Below are positions 34,425 through 42,952 of a DNA stretch of 64,000 nt, in pieces. The notes under the pieces are model-generated. The model was not told the origin of the DNA. It searched no databases and worked only from the letters and a program-made list of their open reading frames with translations. Each line of letters starts with the position of its first letter. The stretch's first letter is position 1. Origin of the DNA: Acidimicrobiales bacterium (GTDB taxonomy: Bacteria; Actinomycetota; Acidimicrobiia; Acidimicrobiales; MedAcidi-G1); the NCBI GenBank assembly GCA_029245675.1, contig JAQWOV010000025.1, forward strand, positions 1 to 64,000. Direction: 5' to 3'. The translations under genes and the position numbers were made by a program.

Positions 34425-34470
34425 TTGCATTTTAACCTCATCAACTTAAGGTGATGACATACTTAGAAGA
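34355..34470 (+). pseudogene. rmuC: Diverged copy of the rmuC 3' end and its downstream spacer
   Basis: The sequence matches 32861-32984: the last 23 codons of rmuC, the stop and the spacer up to the next gene's start. There are several substitutions (for example GGCATC to GGCATT, CCGAAGAGC to GTGAAGAGT) and a 9-nt in-frame deletion that removes three codons before the stop. Similarity ends around 34470, where the GC-rich DNA begins. The in-frame pattern suggests the copy evolved as a working gene end, probably in a related strain, before arriving here. Confidence 0.85.
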
Positions 34471-34473
34471 AGC

Positions 34474-35496
34474 TCATGGCGCGAGTTCGGCTTCGACCAT
34501 CGGCCGGACTTCTTCGGTGAGGCGTTCCCAGGATCTGATGATGCCGTCGACTCGGGGAACGTCGCGGTAGGCCGGGCCAGGACCCAGGATCGAATTGATG
34601 ATCACTTGATCGATGCCGAGTTCGGCTTGTGCGACGATCTCTTCGGCGATGACCTCGGGAGGCCCGACCAGCATGCGCTCGTACTCCGCTGCGTAGTTCG
34701 TGAGGTACTCGTGGCCGGTCGCGTAGACCTCGCTGCCCAGCCGCTTGAGCTCCTGGTCAATGTCGACGGCGCCGCCGTCGGTGATCCACACGGTCAGACA
34801 GCGGGAGTATTTGAGCCGAGCTGGGTCCCTGCCGATGTCGCTGCACAGGCCCTGGACCTGGTCGATAGTGGCTCGGACGTCGTCGTCCTGCTTCGAGTAG
34901 AAGTTCACGCCGTCGGCGTGACGCGCGGCGACTCGCGGCATGACCTTTCTTCCAAACACGAGACCGACCCAGATCGGGGGATGAGGGGCCTGGATCGGTT
35001 TCGGCGCGAGGTTGGCCTCCTTGAGGTGGTAGTGGGTGCCGTCGTAGGTGACCGACTCCTGGGTCCAGAGCGCCTTTATGATGTCGAGCTCCTCTTCGAG
35101 GATAGCGATGCGTTCGGCCGGAGTGGGGAACCGGAGCCCCCAGGGTTCGTATTGGTGGGGTTCGTCTCCTGGGCCCATGCCAACGTCGAGCCGCCCACCG
35201 CAGGTGTTGTCGAGCGACGCAGTCATCTTGGCGAACACGCTGGGGTGGCGCCGTCCCATTGGCGTCACCAGCGGGCCCAGTCGGATTCGCGATGTGGCTT
35301 CGCCGAGCGCACCGAGGACACTCCATGCGTCGTAGGAGGCCGCGGTGGGTTGCCACGGCACGGGTCCCACGACGTTGTCGTGGATCCACATTGAGTGGAA
35401 GCCCAGCCGTTCGGCCTCGGTGGCCATCCTTCGGACGTCGATCCAGGTGGTGTCCACCGGGATGAGATAGACGTCGAATTTGGGGACTTCAGGCAT
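34474..35496 (-). CDS. LLM-class F420-dependent oxidoreductase (island copy 1)
   Basis: The 340-residue protein has the LLM pattern: AERLGFHSMWIHDNVVGP, IRLGPLVTPMGRRHPSVFAKMTASLDNTCGGRLDVGMGPGD, TPAERIAILEEELDIIKALW and PPIWVGLV. Enzymes of this fold use F420 or FMN to oxidise or reduce alcohols, enones and ring compounds. It resembles the second island LLM (44154-45125) more than the host copies, so the two are likely paralogues. It is 20 bp downstream of the TetR gene and shares its transcript. Its stop lies within a few bases of the composition boundary. Confidence 0.88.
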   Translation of the reverse strand: MPEVPKFDVYLIPVDTTWIDVRRMATEAERLGFHSMWIHDNVVGPVPWQPTAASYDAWSVLGALGEATSRIRLGPLVTPMGRRHPSVFAKMTASLDNTCGGRLDVGMGPGDEPHQYEPWGLRFPTPAERIAILEEELDIIKALWTQESVTYDGTHYHLKEANLAPKPIQAPHPPIWVGLVFGRKVMPRVAARHADGVNFYSKQDDDVRATIDQVQGLCSDIGRDPARLKYSRCLTVWITDGGAVDIDQELKRLGSEVYATGHEYLTNYAAEYERMLVGPPEVIAEEIVAQAELGIDQVIINSILGPGPAYRDVPRVDGIIRSWERLTEEVRPMVEAELAP

Positions 35497-35516
35497 GTCG
35501 GCACCTCACCGGGTGG

Positions 35517-36206
35517 TCAGCTTGGGGTCGCGTTCGCCGCTGCGATGACGGCATCGAGCGCTGTAGGATCGGCGAGTAGCGACGCGAGGGCAGCGCTGGC
35601 GACATGGTGTGCGGCGCGTTCAGGATCGAGGCTGCCACCGGGTTCGAACCACCACGCAAGGCTCTCGACGAGGCCAAAGGTGGCGCTGAGCGCGAGCTCG
35701 GGGTCGATCGGCGAGAACGTCCCCGAGTCGATGCCGGCCTGGATGCTGGACCGGTAGAGGTCCTTGAGCTGGTCGCGTCGTTCCCAGAAGTCGATGAAGT
35801 CGGTGTCGCGGGCCTCAGGAAGCAGCATCAAGCTGGCCAGGTTCTGGTCTCCGCCGGCGAGGTTTGTGCAGTCGGTCTTGAGAAGCAACCACAGCCGGAT
35901 CTCGGGGTCGACGTTCTCGTCCAAGCCCTCGAGAGCGCCGAGCGCCGCGTCGAGGGTGCGGTCGAGCAGCTCGTGGAACATGTCCTTCTTGCGCTCGAAG
36001 TAGTGACTTAGTGAGCCCTGGCGCAGTCCGGCGGCTGCCGCGATCTGGCGCGTGGTTGTCGCGGTGAAGCCCTGCCGGAGGAAGAGATTGGCGGCCGCCG
36101 TGAGGATCTGCTCGCGCACGTCACCGTCGGGGGTCCGTCCGCTGGCGCGGGGCCTACCTACTGGCCTGCGGACCTCGAGGTCGTTGTTGAGAGTTGACGA
36201 GTCCAT
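35517..36206 (-). CDS. TetR-family transcriptional regulator
   Basis: The N-terminus reads REQILTAAANLFLRQGFTATTTRQIAAAAGLRQGSLSHYFERKKDMFHELL, a full TetR helix-turn-helix (residues about 29-80), followed by an all-helical ligand domain. It faces the importer genes across a short AT-rich divergent region, so it likely represses them and itself until the substrate or its CoA ester binds. This is the only clear transcription factor in the window. Confidence 0.92.
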   Translation of the reverse strand: MDSSTLNNDLEVRRPVGRPRASGRTPDGDVREQILTAAANLFLRQGFTATTTRQIAAAAGLRQGSLSHYFERKKDMFHELLDRTLDAALGALEGLDENVDPEIRLWLLLKTDCTNLAGGDQNLASLMLLPEARDTDFIDFWERRDQLKDLYRSSIQAGIDSGTFSPIDPELALSATFGLVESLAWWFEPGGSLDPERAAHHVASAALASLLADPTALDAVIAAANATPS

Positions 36207-36284
36207 GTGCGAAGGTTATCATACGTTTAATTATTTAATTCGTTTGCACGAAAGATATTCTGTCGTGCCGGAAGGATGAAGACC
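36207..36284. promoter_or_regulatory. Divergent AT-rich promoter region of the island
   Basis: Between the TetR start and the binding-protein start lies a short stretch that is AT-rich against its GC-rich surroundings. It includes AATTATTTAATT (perfect 5-bp arms around TT), a candidate TetR operator. GGAAGG at 36270-36275 is the ribosome site of the binding-protein gene. I cannot assign -35/-10 boxes with confidence. Confidence 0.4.
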
Positions 36285-37574
36285 ATGAAAACCATGAAAA
36301 CCGCGAAACAGTGGCGATTCGTTCTCGCGATCGTCGCAGTGTTCACCCTGTTCGCTGCTGCGTGCGGCAACGACGATGATGCAGGTATAACTACTGCTGC
36401 TCCGGCAGAGACAACTGCTGCTGCTCCGGCAGAGACAACTGAAGCGCCCGCTACTACGGCCGTTGAATTGGAGCCCGTGAAGATCGGCTTTGACTCACAG
36501 GAAGAGGAGCTGTTCTCGATCATCGAGGCCCGGATGGCTGCCGAAGCGACCGTCGCGTACATCAACGCCGAGCTTGGCGGCGTGGATGGCCACCCGATCG
36601 AGCTGATGGTCTGCACCTCGGGCGACGGGCCTGAGGGCTCGGTCGCGTGCGCTCAGGAGTTTGTGAACGACGACGACATCATGGTCATGTTGACGTCGAG
36701 CTTCTCGAGCAATGAAGCCTCAGAGGTCACCGTGCCGGCCGGGCTACCGATGCTGGCGCTCGCCAACCTCCCTGACGATTGGCAGCGAGAGACCGAGTGG
36801 ATCATGGATCCGGGCTTCTTGGGACTAATGCAGGGCCCAGTGGACTACGCGGCCGACGTTCTCGAGGTCGGTTCGATGGCGATCATCTGCGCTGACGACC
36901 CGTTCTTCCTGGAGGCGTGCGACGCAGCATCGGGCTTTGCGACTGCGGCGGGGATGGACGTGTTCGACGTGACTCCGGCCGGGTTCGAACAAGCTGACTT
37001 CACCGGCGTGGTCACCGCGTCGAACGCCGCCGATGCGGACAGCATCCTGATCGTCGTCGACGGCTCGCAGTGCGCCCCACTGGCTGATTCGCTGGCGGCG
37101 CTGTCGGTGGAGGCAACAGCACTGACCGTTGACACGTGTGCCTTTCAGGATGTAGTGGCTGGGGGAGCACTGGATGGCTGGCTGGTGTTTGGCGCGAGCG
37201 CCTTGCCCGTCGATCCGTCGCTGGCGACTGCGGAGGTCCTCGAGGGTCAGCGGATCATTGCCGAGTACGGCTCGAGCGATGCCGAGTTGTTCGGTCTCGC
37301 CGGCTGGGCGGTGGCCAATGTCCTAGCTACGCATGACGCGCTGGAGCGAGTCGGGTTCGACAACCTGAGCCGCGAGAGCGTCAACACGGCTCTGGGTGAG
37401 ACGCAGCTCGAGTTGGGCTGGTATTCCGACATTTCCTGCCCCGGTCCGGACACTTTCCCGGGCGCCTGCGTCGCTTCGGTGCTCGTGCTCGAGGTGGTGG
37501 GGGAGACCATGGAGTTCGTGAGCGTGGCCCCGATCAACTTCTCGGAGCTCTCGGAGTTCTCGGACCTCGGCTGA
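36285..37574 (+). CDS. Liv-type ABC transporter substrate-binding lipoprotein
   Basis: Three in-frame ATGs nine nt apart (36276, 36285, 36294) begin the gene; 36285 has the best distance from GGAAGG. The leader FVLAIVAVFTLFAAAC ends in a lipid Cys, then a Thr/Ala/Pro/Glu linker with an exact duplicated segment leads to the type I periplasmic-binding fold (VKIGFDSQEEELFSIIEARMAAEATVAYINAELGGVDGHPIELMVC). This is the branched-chain amino acid, urea or aromatic acid receptor family. The ligand is unknown, but the oxidative genes downstream make an organic acid or aromatic compound more likely than leucine. Confidence 0.87.
   Translation: MKTMKTAKQWRFVLAIVAVFTLFAAACGNDDDAGITTAAPAETTAAAPAETTEAPATTAVELEPVKIGFDSQEEELFSIIEARMAAEATVAYINAELGGVDGHPIELMVCTSGDGPEGSVACAQEFVNDDDIMVMLTSSFSSNEASEVTVPAGLPMLALANLPDDWQRETEWIMDPGFLGLMQGPVDYAADVLEVGSMAIICADDPFFLEACDAASGFATAAGMDVFDVTPAGFEQADFTGVVTASNAADADSILIVVDGSQCAPLADSLAALSVEATALTVDTCAFQDVVAGGALDGWLVFGASALPVDPSLATAEVLEGQRIIAEYGSSDAELFGLAGWAVANVLATHDALERVGFDNLSRESVNTALGETQLELGWYSDISCPGPDTFPGACVASVLVLEVVGETMEFVSVAPINFSELSEFSDLG
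36396..36440 (+). repeat. Duplicated 21-bp coding unit in the binding-protein linker
   Basis: GCTGCTCCGGCAGAGACAAC plus T occurs at 36396-36416 and again at 36420-36440, separated by GCT. It encodes AAPAETT twice, the flexible linker after the lipid anchor. The host DUF3089 lipoprotein has an analogous repeat-built linker. Confidence 0.75.
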
Positions 37575-37617
37575 TCCACTAGGATCCGCTAGTGCATTGT
37601 CATAGGTCGCGGCCGTC

Positions 37618-39684
37618 GTGACCATTTACATACAGTTCCTCCTGATCGGCATCGGTACAGGCGTGATCATTGGGGCGCTGGCGGTTGGTCTCACTCTGTC
37701 CTTTCGTGCATCGGGGGTGATCAATTTCGGTCATGGCGCCATCGCGACCTATGTCACCTATGTGTACGTCGCGATGCGCCAGGACGGTGAGTACCCGATC
37801 CCCCCGTTACCGAACCCGATCGCGATGTTGTTCGGTATCCTCAACTGGTTCGGCGCCGATCTCGATGCACCAGACATACCCACAATTATCGACGTCGGGG
37901 ACGGCACGTCGATTGCTATCGCGGTGCTGGTCGCGATGGCGACCTCGGTTCTGCTCGGGTTGGCAGCGCACTTCCTTGTGTTCCGGCCGCTGCGTTACGC
38001 TCCACCCACCGCGAAGATTATGGCGTCGATCGGCATCTTGTTGACGCTGCAGGCGATCGTCGTGCTCCGGTTCGGTGCACGAGCTAGGCGCGTGGAGTCG
38101 CTGCTTCCCAACGAGACCGTGTCCGTGGTCGGCACGGACATCCCTCGTGACCGCTTCGTCTTGTTGGCATTGCTCATCGTCATCACGATCGCACTGTGGG
38201 CGGTGTTTCGATACACCCGCTTCGGGGTTGCGACCAGAGCAGCCGCGGAGAACGAGGAAACCGCGACGTTGTTGGGTTATTCGGCGGACTTCCAAGCTGG
38301 CATCAGCTGGGTTGTTGCCAGCATGATCGCCGGCGGTGTCGGGATCCTCGTGGCATCGATCACCGGGCTTACGCCATCTCGGCTGACGTTGCTCATTGTG
38401 CCTGCGGTGGCGGCTGCGCTCGTTGGGGCCTTCTCATCGTTTTGGACCTCGGCGCTTGTGGGGGTCGCGATCGGCATGTTGCAGAGCTTGATTTTCATTC
38501 TCGAGCAGCGCCAGGACTGGGTCCCCGACCTGGACCTGGCCGAGGTGTTGCCGCTGGTGTTGATCGGGGTGGCCATGTATGTCCGCGGGAACGTGATCCC
38601 GGGTCGGGGCACGAGCAGAGCAGAGCGACTCCCGCTCGCGTACGCCGATCCGATCAGGCCCGGACTGGTGGTGGCGGGAGTTCTGATCATGGCCGCGGCG
38701 GTGACCTGGCTTCCGTTCGAGTACCGGAACGGGTTGAACAATTCCATGATCGGCGTGATGTTGGCCCTGAGTCTGGTGGTCGTTGTCGGATACGTAGGAC
38801 AGGTCTCGCTGGCACAGGTTGCGCTTCAGGGCATCGCAGCCTTCGCTATCGGCTCGTATGTCACCGAGGCCGGTATCCCGTTCCTGATTGGGTTTCCGCT
38901 GGCGGTCGCCACCTCGGCCGTGTTCGGCCTCGTAGTGGGGCTTTTTGCGTTGCGTACTAGGGGCTCGAGCCTGGCGATCGTGACGCTCGCGGCCGGGATC
39001 GCGATCGAGGCGATGCTGTTCCGACGGGACGGGTGGTTTGGATCGTCGGCTCGAGGTCGTGCGGAGGCGCCGTCGCTGTTCGGGTTCGAGTTCGGGGCAG
39101 CGTCGGACTTTTTCCTTGGCGACGACAAGCAACCCTCCCCAGCGCTCGGTGTCTTGATACTGGCGGTCACCGCAGCGGCGTGCCTGTTGGTCGCGCTCGT
39201 GCGCCGAAGTCCGACCGGCGAGCAGATGCTCGCGGTGAGAGCGAACGAACGGGCCGCGGCCGCGGCGGGGGTCGATGTGGCCCGAATCAAGCTCTTGGCG
39301 TTCAGCATGAGCGCGGCGCTGGCTGGCGCGGCTGGCGGGTTGAAGGCCTCTCAACTCGGATCATTTCAGGCAGATTCGTTTGGCTTCGTCGCCTCGCTCG
39401 TGTTGATCGCCTATGCCTACCTTGGGGGCATCAGCACGGTCAGCGGCGCCCTCTGGACCGGGACGCTGGTGGGAACTGGTGTTGGCACTGTGTTCGGCGA
39501 AGAGTTCATTCTTCTGGGCCGGTACGAGACGTACATCGCAGGCACGTTCCTGATCCTCGAGCTGGCATTCGACGCCGACGGCATTGCGGGGTCCACGCGG
39601 CGGTTCAAACGCTACGTCGTTGGTCGTTCCAGAGAGTTCTGGGCGCGAAAACACTCCCGACCCGAAGAGGCGGTATCGCTATGA
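37618..39684 (+). CDS. Fused LivH-LivM branched-chain-type ABC permease
   Basis: The GTG-started 688-residue protein joins both permease subunits in one chain. Residues about 1-310 are LivH-like (TLSFRASGVINFGHGAIATYVTYVYV); residues about 345-640 are LivM-like (YVGQVSLAQVALQGIAAFAIGSYVTE and FSMSAALAGAAGGLKA). The usual two proteins of about 300 residues each are thus covalently coupled, a form known in some actinobacteria. It overlaps the ATPase start by 4 bp. Confidence 0.9.
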   Translation: MTIYIQFLLIGIGTGVIIGALAVGLTLSFRASGVINFGHGAIATYVTYVYVAMRQDGEYPIPPLPNPIAMLFGILNWFGADLDAPDIPTIIDVGDGTSIAIAVLVAMATSVLLGLAAHFLVFRPLRYAPPTAKIMASIGILLTLQAIVVLRFGARARRVESLLPNETVSVVGTDIPRDRFVLLALLIVITIALWAVFRYTRFGVATRAAAENEETATLLGYSADFQAGISWVVASMIAGGVGILVASITGLTPSRLTLLIVPAVAAALVGAFSSFWTSALVGVAIGMLQSLIFILEQRQDWVPDLDLAEVLPLVLIGVAMYVRGNVIPGRGTSRAERLPLAYADPIRPGLVVAGVLIMAAAVTWLPFEYRNGLNNSMIGVMLALSLVVVVGYVGQVSLAQVALQGIAAFAIGSYVTEAGIPFLIGFPLAVATSAVFGLVVGLFALRTRGSSLAIVTLAAGIAIEAMLFRRDGWFGSSARGRAEAPSLFGFEFGAASDFFLGDDKQPSPALGVLILAVTAAACLLVALVRRSPTGEQMLAVRANERAAAAAGVDVARIKLLAFSMSAALAGAAGGLKASQLGSFQADSFGFVASLVLIAYAYLGGISTVSGALWTGTLVGTGVGTVFGEEFILLGRYETYIAGTFLILELAFDADGIAGSTRRFKRYVVGRSREFWARKHSRPEEAVSL

Positions 39685-40436
39685 GTTCGCCGGTATTGAC
39701 CACCGACGGGTTGAGGGTGAGCTTCGGCGGCGTGCATGCTCTGACCGGCGTCTCGATAGACTGCCGCGTCGGTGAGCTCACTGGCCTCATTGGGCCCAAC
39801 GGCGCCGGGAAGACGACCTTCATCGACGCCGTTACCGGGTTTCTACCAGCGAATGCGACCGGCAGCGTACGCCTCGATGGCAACGAGGTCACCGGTTTAG
39901 CTCCGCATGTGGTGAGCCAACGTGGCTTGAGCCGGACTTGGCAATCCGGTGAGTTGTTCGAAGACATAGACGTGGCCGCGAACCTGTCGGTTGCAAGCGA
40001 ACCACTGTCGCTACGCCGTGGCCTCACCGGCCTGTGGCGTAATGATCGCTGCGACCGGATCGATGAGGTGCTCGAGCAATTCGACCTCACCTCGGTCGCG
40101 GATCGTCTGCCTCAGGAGCTCTCGCAAGGCCAGCGCAAGATGGTCGGCATCGCGCGGGCGCTGGTGACCCAGTCACGAATCGTCTTGTTGGACGAGCCGG
40201 CGGCGGGGCTCGACCGAAATGAGACCCGGTGGCTCGGCGAACGACTGCGTGACATGGTCGAAGCGGGAGCGTCGCTGATGCTCGTCGATCACGACATGGA
40301 CCTGGTATTGTCGGTGTGCGACCGCATCCACGTGCTCGAGTTCGGCAGCCTGATCGCCACGGGGACCCCAAGCGAGATCCGTAGCGACCGGCGAGTGATC
40401 GAGGCCTACCTCGGCGAGGGAAGTGCGTCGAGATGA
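39681..40436 (+). CDS. livG: ABC transporter ATP-binding protein (LivG-like)
   Basis: The true start is ATG 39681, overlapping the permease stop (ATGA); a longer in-frame reading that begins inside the permease gene is spurious. Walker A GPNGAGKTTF, signature LSQGQRKM, Walker B IVLLDEPAAGLD and the switch His in LVDHDMDLV are all intact in 251 residues. SQRGLSRTWQSGELFEDIDVAANL is the LivG-specific region that contacts the permease. It works with the LivF-like ATPase. Confidence 0.92.
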   Translation: MSSPVLTTDGLRVSFGGVHALTGVSIDCRVGELTGLIGPNGAGKTTFIDAVTGFLPANATGSVRLDGNEVTGLAPHVVSQRGLSRTWQSGELFEDIDVAANLSVASEPLSLRRGLTGLWRNDRCDRIDEVLEQFDLTSVADRLPQELSQGQRKMVGIARALVTQSRIVLLDEPAAGLDRNETRWLGERLRDMVEAGASLMLVDHDMDLVLSVCDRIHVLEFGSLIATGTPSEIRSDRRVIEAYLGEGSASR

Positions 40437-41152
40437 CTGAGACGCTGCTGGATGTGCGCGGCCTCCATGCTGGTTATGAGGGGGTTGCCGTCGTCCGGGA
40501 CCTCACCATGCACGTGAACGCAGGTGAGATAGTTGCGCTGTTGGGGGCCAATGGCGCTGGCAAGACAACGACACTTCGCACGATCTCTGGGCTCGTCGAC
40601 CGCTACGGCGGTGAGGTTACCGTGCTCGGAGGCCCAGTACCAAAGTTGCGACGCGCCTATGAGGTTGCGCGTCGGGGGATGGCACACGTTCCCGAGGGTC
40701 GCGGCGTGCTCGCAGAGCTCACCGTACGAGAGAACCTGTTCCTAGCCAAGCGGCGTGGCGAGGTAGACTACGACCATGCGTTGGACTACTTCCCTGCACT
40801 GGGCAAGCTCATCGACCGCCAGGCAGCGCTCCTGTCGGGCGGAGAGCAGCAGATGCTCGTCGTGGCCCGGGCGATTCTCGGCGACCCGAAACTCCTCGTG
40901 ATCGACGAGTTATCGCTCGGTCTTGCTCCGATCGTAGTCGCCGAGCTGATACCCATCGTCCGGCGCTTCGTCGAAGAAACCGGCGCAGGCGCGTTGCTGG
41001 TCGAGCAGTATGCCGAGATGGCCCTTACACACTCTGACCGGGCCTATGTATTAAGGCACGGAGATCTGGTGCTCGAGGGCACCGCAGCGGACCTGTTGGC
41101 CGATCGGAGCCGGCTCGACGCGGCCTACCTGGGCGGAGGCGAGACCGAGTGA
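40433..41152 (+). CDS. livF: ABC transporter ATP-binding protein (LivF-like)
   Basis: The second ATPase, 239 residues, has Walker A GANGAGKTTT, the LivF mark RGMAHVPEGRGVLAELTVRENL, signature LSGGEQQML and Walker B LLVIDELSLGLAP. The switch residue is in LVEQYAEMAL, where LivF usually has Gln rather than His, as here. It starts inside the livG stop (ATGA) and its own stop overlaps the next start (GTGA), so the operon is translationally coupled throughout. Confidence 0.92.
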   Translation: MTETLLDVRGLHAGYEGVAVVRDLTMHVNAGEIVALLGANGAGKTTTLRTISGLVDRYGGEVTVLGGPVPKLRRAYEVARRGMAHVPEGRGVLAELTVRENLFLAKRRGEVDYDHALDYFPALGKLIDRQAALLSGGEQQMLVVARAILGDPKLLVIDELSLGLAPIVVAELIPIVRRFVEETGAGALLVEQYAEMALTHSDRAYVLRHGDLVLEGTAADLLADRSRLDAAYLGGGETE

Positions 41153-41394
41153 GTATCGACACCTTCCTCGCAACTGTCGGCGTTTCTATTCTGCTCATCG
41201 CCTTCGTGTTGAACCTCCGCGGCTTGCTCACCCCGACCGACATCCGGTATCAGGCGATGAACGCGGTGGGATCCGGACTGGCCTGCGTTGCCTCGATCAT
41301 GATCGGGTTCTTCCCGTTCGTCGTGCTCGAAGGCGTGTGGTTCGTCGTTGCGGCGAGCGCGTTGCTGGGCCTGCGGTGGGCGGCACGGTCGTGA
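41149..41394 (+). CDS. Small CBU_0592-like membrane protein
   Basis: An 81-residue protein with three hydrophobic segments. DIRYQAMNAVGSGLACVASIMIGFFPFVVLEGVWFVVAAS resembles the CBU_0592 domain (YQxLNxxGxxx... PxxxLNxxW), which has no known biochemical function. GTG start with a 4-bp overlap to livF, and the downstream MBL gene overlaps its stop in the same way. Being locked into the operon, it may help the importer or anchor a soluble enzyme; that is inference. Confidence 0.7.
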   Translation: MSIDTFLATVGVSILLIAFVLNLRGLLTPTDIRYQAMNAVGSGLACVASIMIGFFPFVVLEGVWFVVAASALLGLRWAARS

Positions 41395-42203
41395 GGCGGC
41401 GACTCCAGCTGGACCGCGTCGACAATTGGTGGACGCAGCGGCGCATCAGTGAGCGGATCACGCTACTCAGCGAACCCCACGTCACGGAGTTCCTCCGCTG
41501 CAACGTCTGGCACATCCGAGGACAGAACTGCGATCTCGTCGTCGACACGGGCCTAGGCCTCGCGCCATTGGTGCCGCTGCTCGATTTGTCTGAACACTCC
41601 CAAGTAGTAGTGGTGCTGACCCACACCCACGCCGACCACGCTGGAGGATGGGACGAGTTCGACGAACGATACGTTCATCATCTCGAGGCCCATCACCTCG
41701 ACCCTCAGACTGGGGCACCAGACCTCGACACATTATGGGCAGCCGCTCTCGAGGAAGCCGAGCACGAGCACATGAGCGACGCCGGCTACGACATCCCCGA
41801 CTGCTTCGTGACCGCACTCCCCGCCGGATTTCCCGACGTCGAGACGTTGCCATTTCGGCCAGCGACGGCCACCCGTCTGCTCGACGAAGGTGACCGAATC
41901 GACCTCGGCGACCGAGCGTTCGAGATCCTGCATCTCCCGGGACACTCGCCAGGCAGCATCGGCCTCATCGATCGAGACGCGAGGCTCCTGATTTCGGGCG
42001 ACGCAATCTACGACGGCCCGCTCCTCGACGGGCTCCCGGGAAGCGACATCAGCGCCTACCTCCACACCATGGACCGGCTTCGTGGCCTCGATGTCGAACT
42101 GACGCTGCCCGGCCATGGCGAACCCTTCGGCGGCGAACGCCTCCACGCCATCGCCGCCGAGTACCTACGCAAGCCCACGAACCCGAAAGACGCCCATCCA
42201 TGA
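41391..42203 (+). CDS. MBL-fold metallohydrolase
   Basis: I place the start at GTG 41391, overlapping the previous stop (GTGA); an upstream in-frame ATG lies inside that gene. The metal site is THTHADHAGG (HxHxDH), with the later His ligands in ILHLPGHSPGSIGL and TLPGHGEP and the bridging Asp in LLISGDAIYDG. Metal-binding residues therefore look complete. The family includes lactonases, thioesterases, glyoxalases and quinolone-type ring hydrolases, and the 270-residue length suits a lactone, thioester or amide hydrolase. It is a plausible later step in the island pathway. Confidence 0.87.
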   Translation: MRRRLQLDRVDNWWTQRRISERITLLSEPHVTEFLRCNVWHIRGQNCDLVVDTGLGLAPLVPLLDLSEHSQVVVVLTHTHADHAGGWDEFDERYVHHLEAHHLDPQTGAPDLDTLWAAALEEAEHEHMSDAGYDIPDCFVTALPAGFPDVETLPFRPATATRLLDEGDRIDLGDRAFEILHLPGHSPGSIGLIDRDARLLISGDAIYDGPLLDGLPGSDISAYLHTMDRLRGLDVELTLPGHGEPFGGERLHAIAAEYLRKPTNPKDAHP

Positions 42204-42952
42204 AGACCGCCACCCACGCCGACCGCCCAGACCTGCTAGCACAGTTCGAATCCATGGAGTCGGGCGCCTTCCCCACCTTCATGCTCCACGACTCTGTCTG
42301 GAACAACCACTGGCCACTCATCCTCGACGCCTTCCCAGAGTTGCAACTCTACGTCATCGACGAAGACACCCTCGCCGGTGTCGCGAACACCGTCCCGATC
42401 GCATGGGATGGCTCGATCGACGATCTGCCGGCGAGCGAACACGACGTCTTGTCCAGAGCACTGCGCGACCGCGACGAAGACAGAACGCCAAACACCCTCG
42501 TTGCCATCCAAGTAGCCGTTGCCGACGCATACGCAGGCACCGACGCCACACGGTTCGCGATTCAGCAAGCGAAGGGGCTGTGCGCCGACCGAGGGATCGA
42601 TCACCTCATCGCTCCGGTCCGACCCACGTTGAAGCACCTGTACCCGACCATCGAATTCGCCCGCTACATCGACTGGCACCGGCCTGACGGGCTCCCTTTC
42701 GACCCTTGGATCCGAACTCAGGTCCGCGGTGGAGCGCGTCGCCTCGCGGTCTGCGCTGAACCGATGACGTTCGAGGGCACCGTCGGGGACTGGGAGTCTT
42801 GGACCGGACTTACGCTCCCCGAAAGCGGCGATTACGTCATTGACGGCGCGCTGGAGTTGCTCTCCGTCAATGTCGAGGCCGATCACGGTCGCCTCAAAGA
42901 ACTCAACGTCTGGTACTGCTACGACATCACGGCCGAGGAGGCCCTCCGATGA
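42200..42952 (+). CDS. GNAT-like protein of unknown substrate
   Basis: The 250-residue protein has a plausible acetyltransferase fold: LQLYVIDEDTLAGVANTVPIAWDG early, and AIQVAVADAYAGTDATRFAIQQAKGLCADRGIDHLIAPVRPTLKHLYP, where the last part resembles GNAT acceptor regions. The classical acetyl-CoA Q/RxxGxG/A loop is not clear by eye, so catalytic activity is uncertain. Both ends overlap neighbours by 4 bp (ATGA). It might modify a pathway acid or amine, or bind a CoA ester. Confidence 0.55.
   Translation: MKTATHADRPDLLAQFESMESGAFPTFMLHDSVWNNHWPLILDAFPELQLYVIDEDTLAGVANTVPIAWDGSIDDLPASEHDVLSRALRDRDEDRTPNTLVAIQVAVADAYAGTDATRFAIQQAKGLCADRGIDHLIAPVRPTLKHLYPTIEFARYIDWHRPDGLPFDPWIRTQVRGGARRLAVCAEPMTFEGTVGDWESWTGLTLPESGDYVIDGALELLSVNVEADHGRLKELNVWYCYDITAEEALR

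Noticed and set aside
34606-35394. Plus-strand frame of 262 codons opposite the first island LLM gene
   Set aside because: The minus-strand LLM protein is unmistakable; the plus frame is Val/Gly/Asp-rich shadow sequence.
38434-39354. Long minus-strand open frame opposite the fused LivHM permease
   Set aside because: High GC content creates long antisense frames. The translation is Arg/Asp-rich without family motifs, while the plus strand encodes a clear permease.
39033-39680. N-terminal extension of the LivG-like ATPase
   Set aside because: It lies wholly inside the permease gene in another frame. The ATPase family begins at the ATG at 39681, which overlaps the permease stop.
37618-39684. 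LivH-LivM fusion as a sequencing error joining two genes
   Set aside because: The join is a continuous in-frame linker without a lost stop or start signal, and fused forms of this permease are known.
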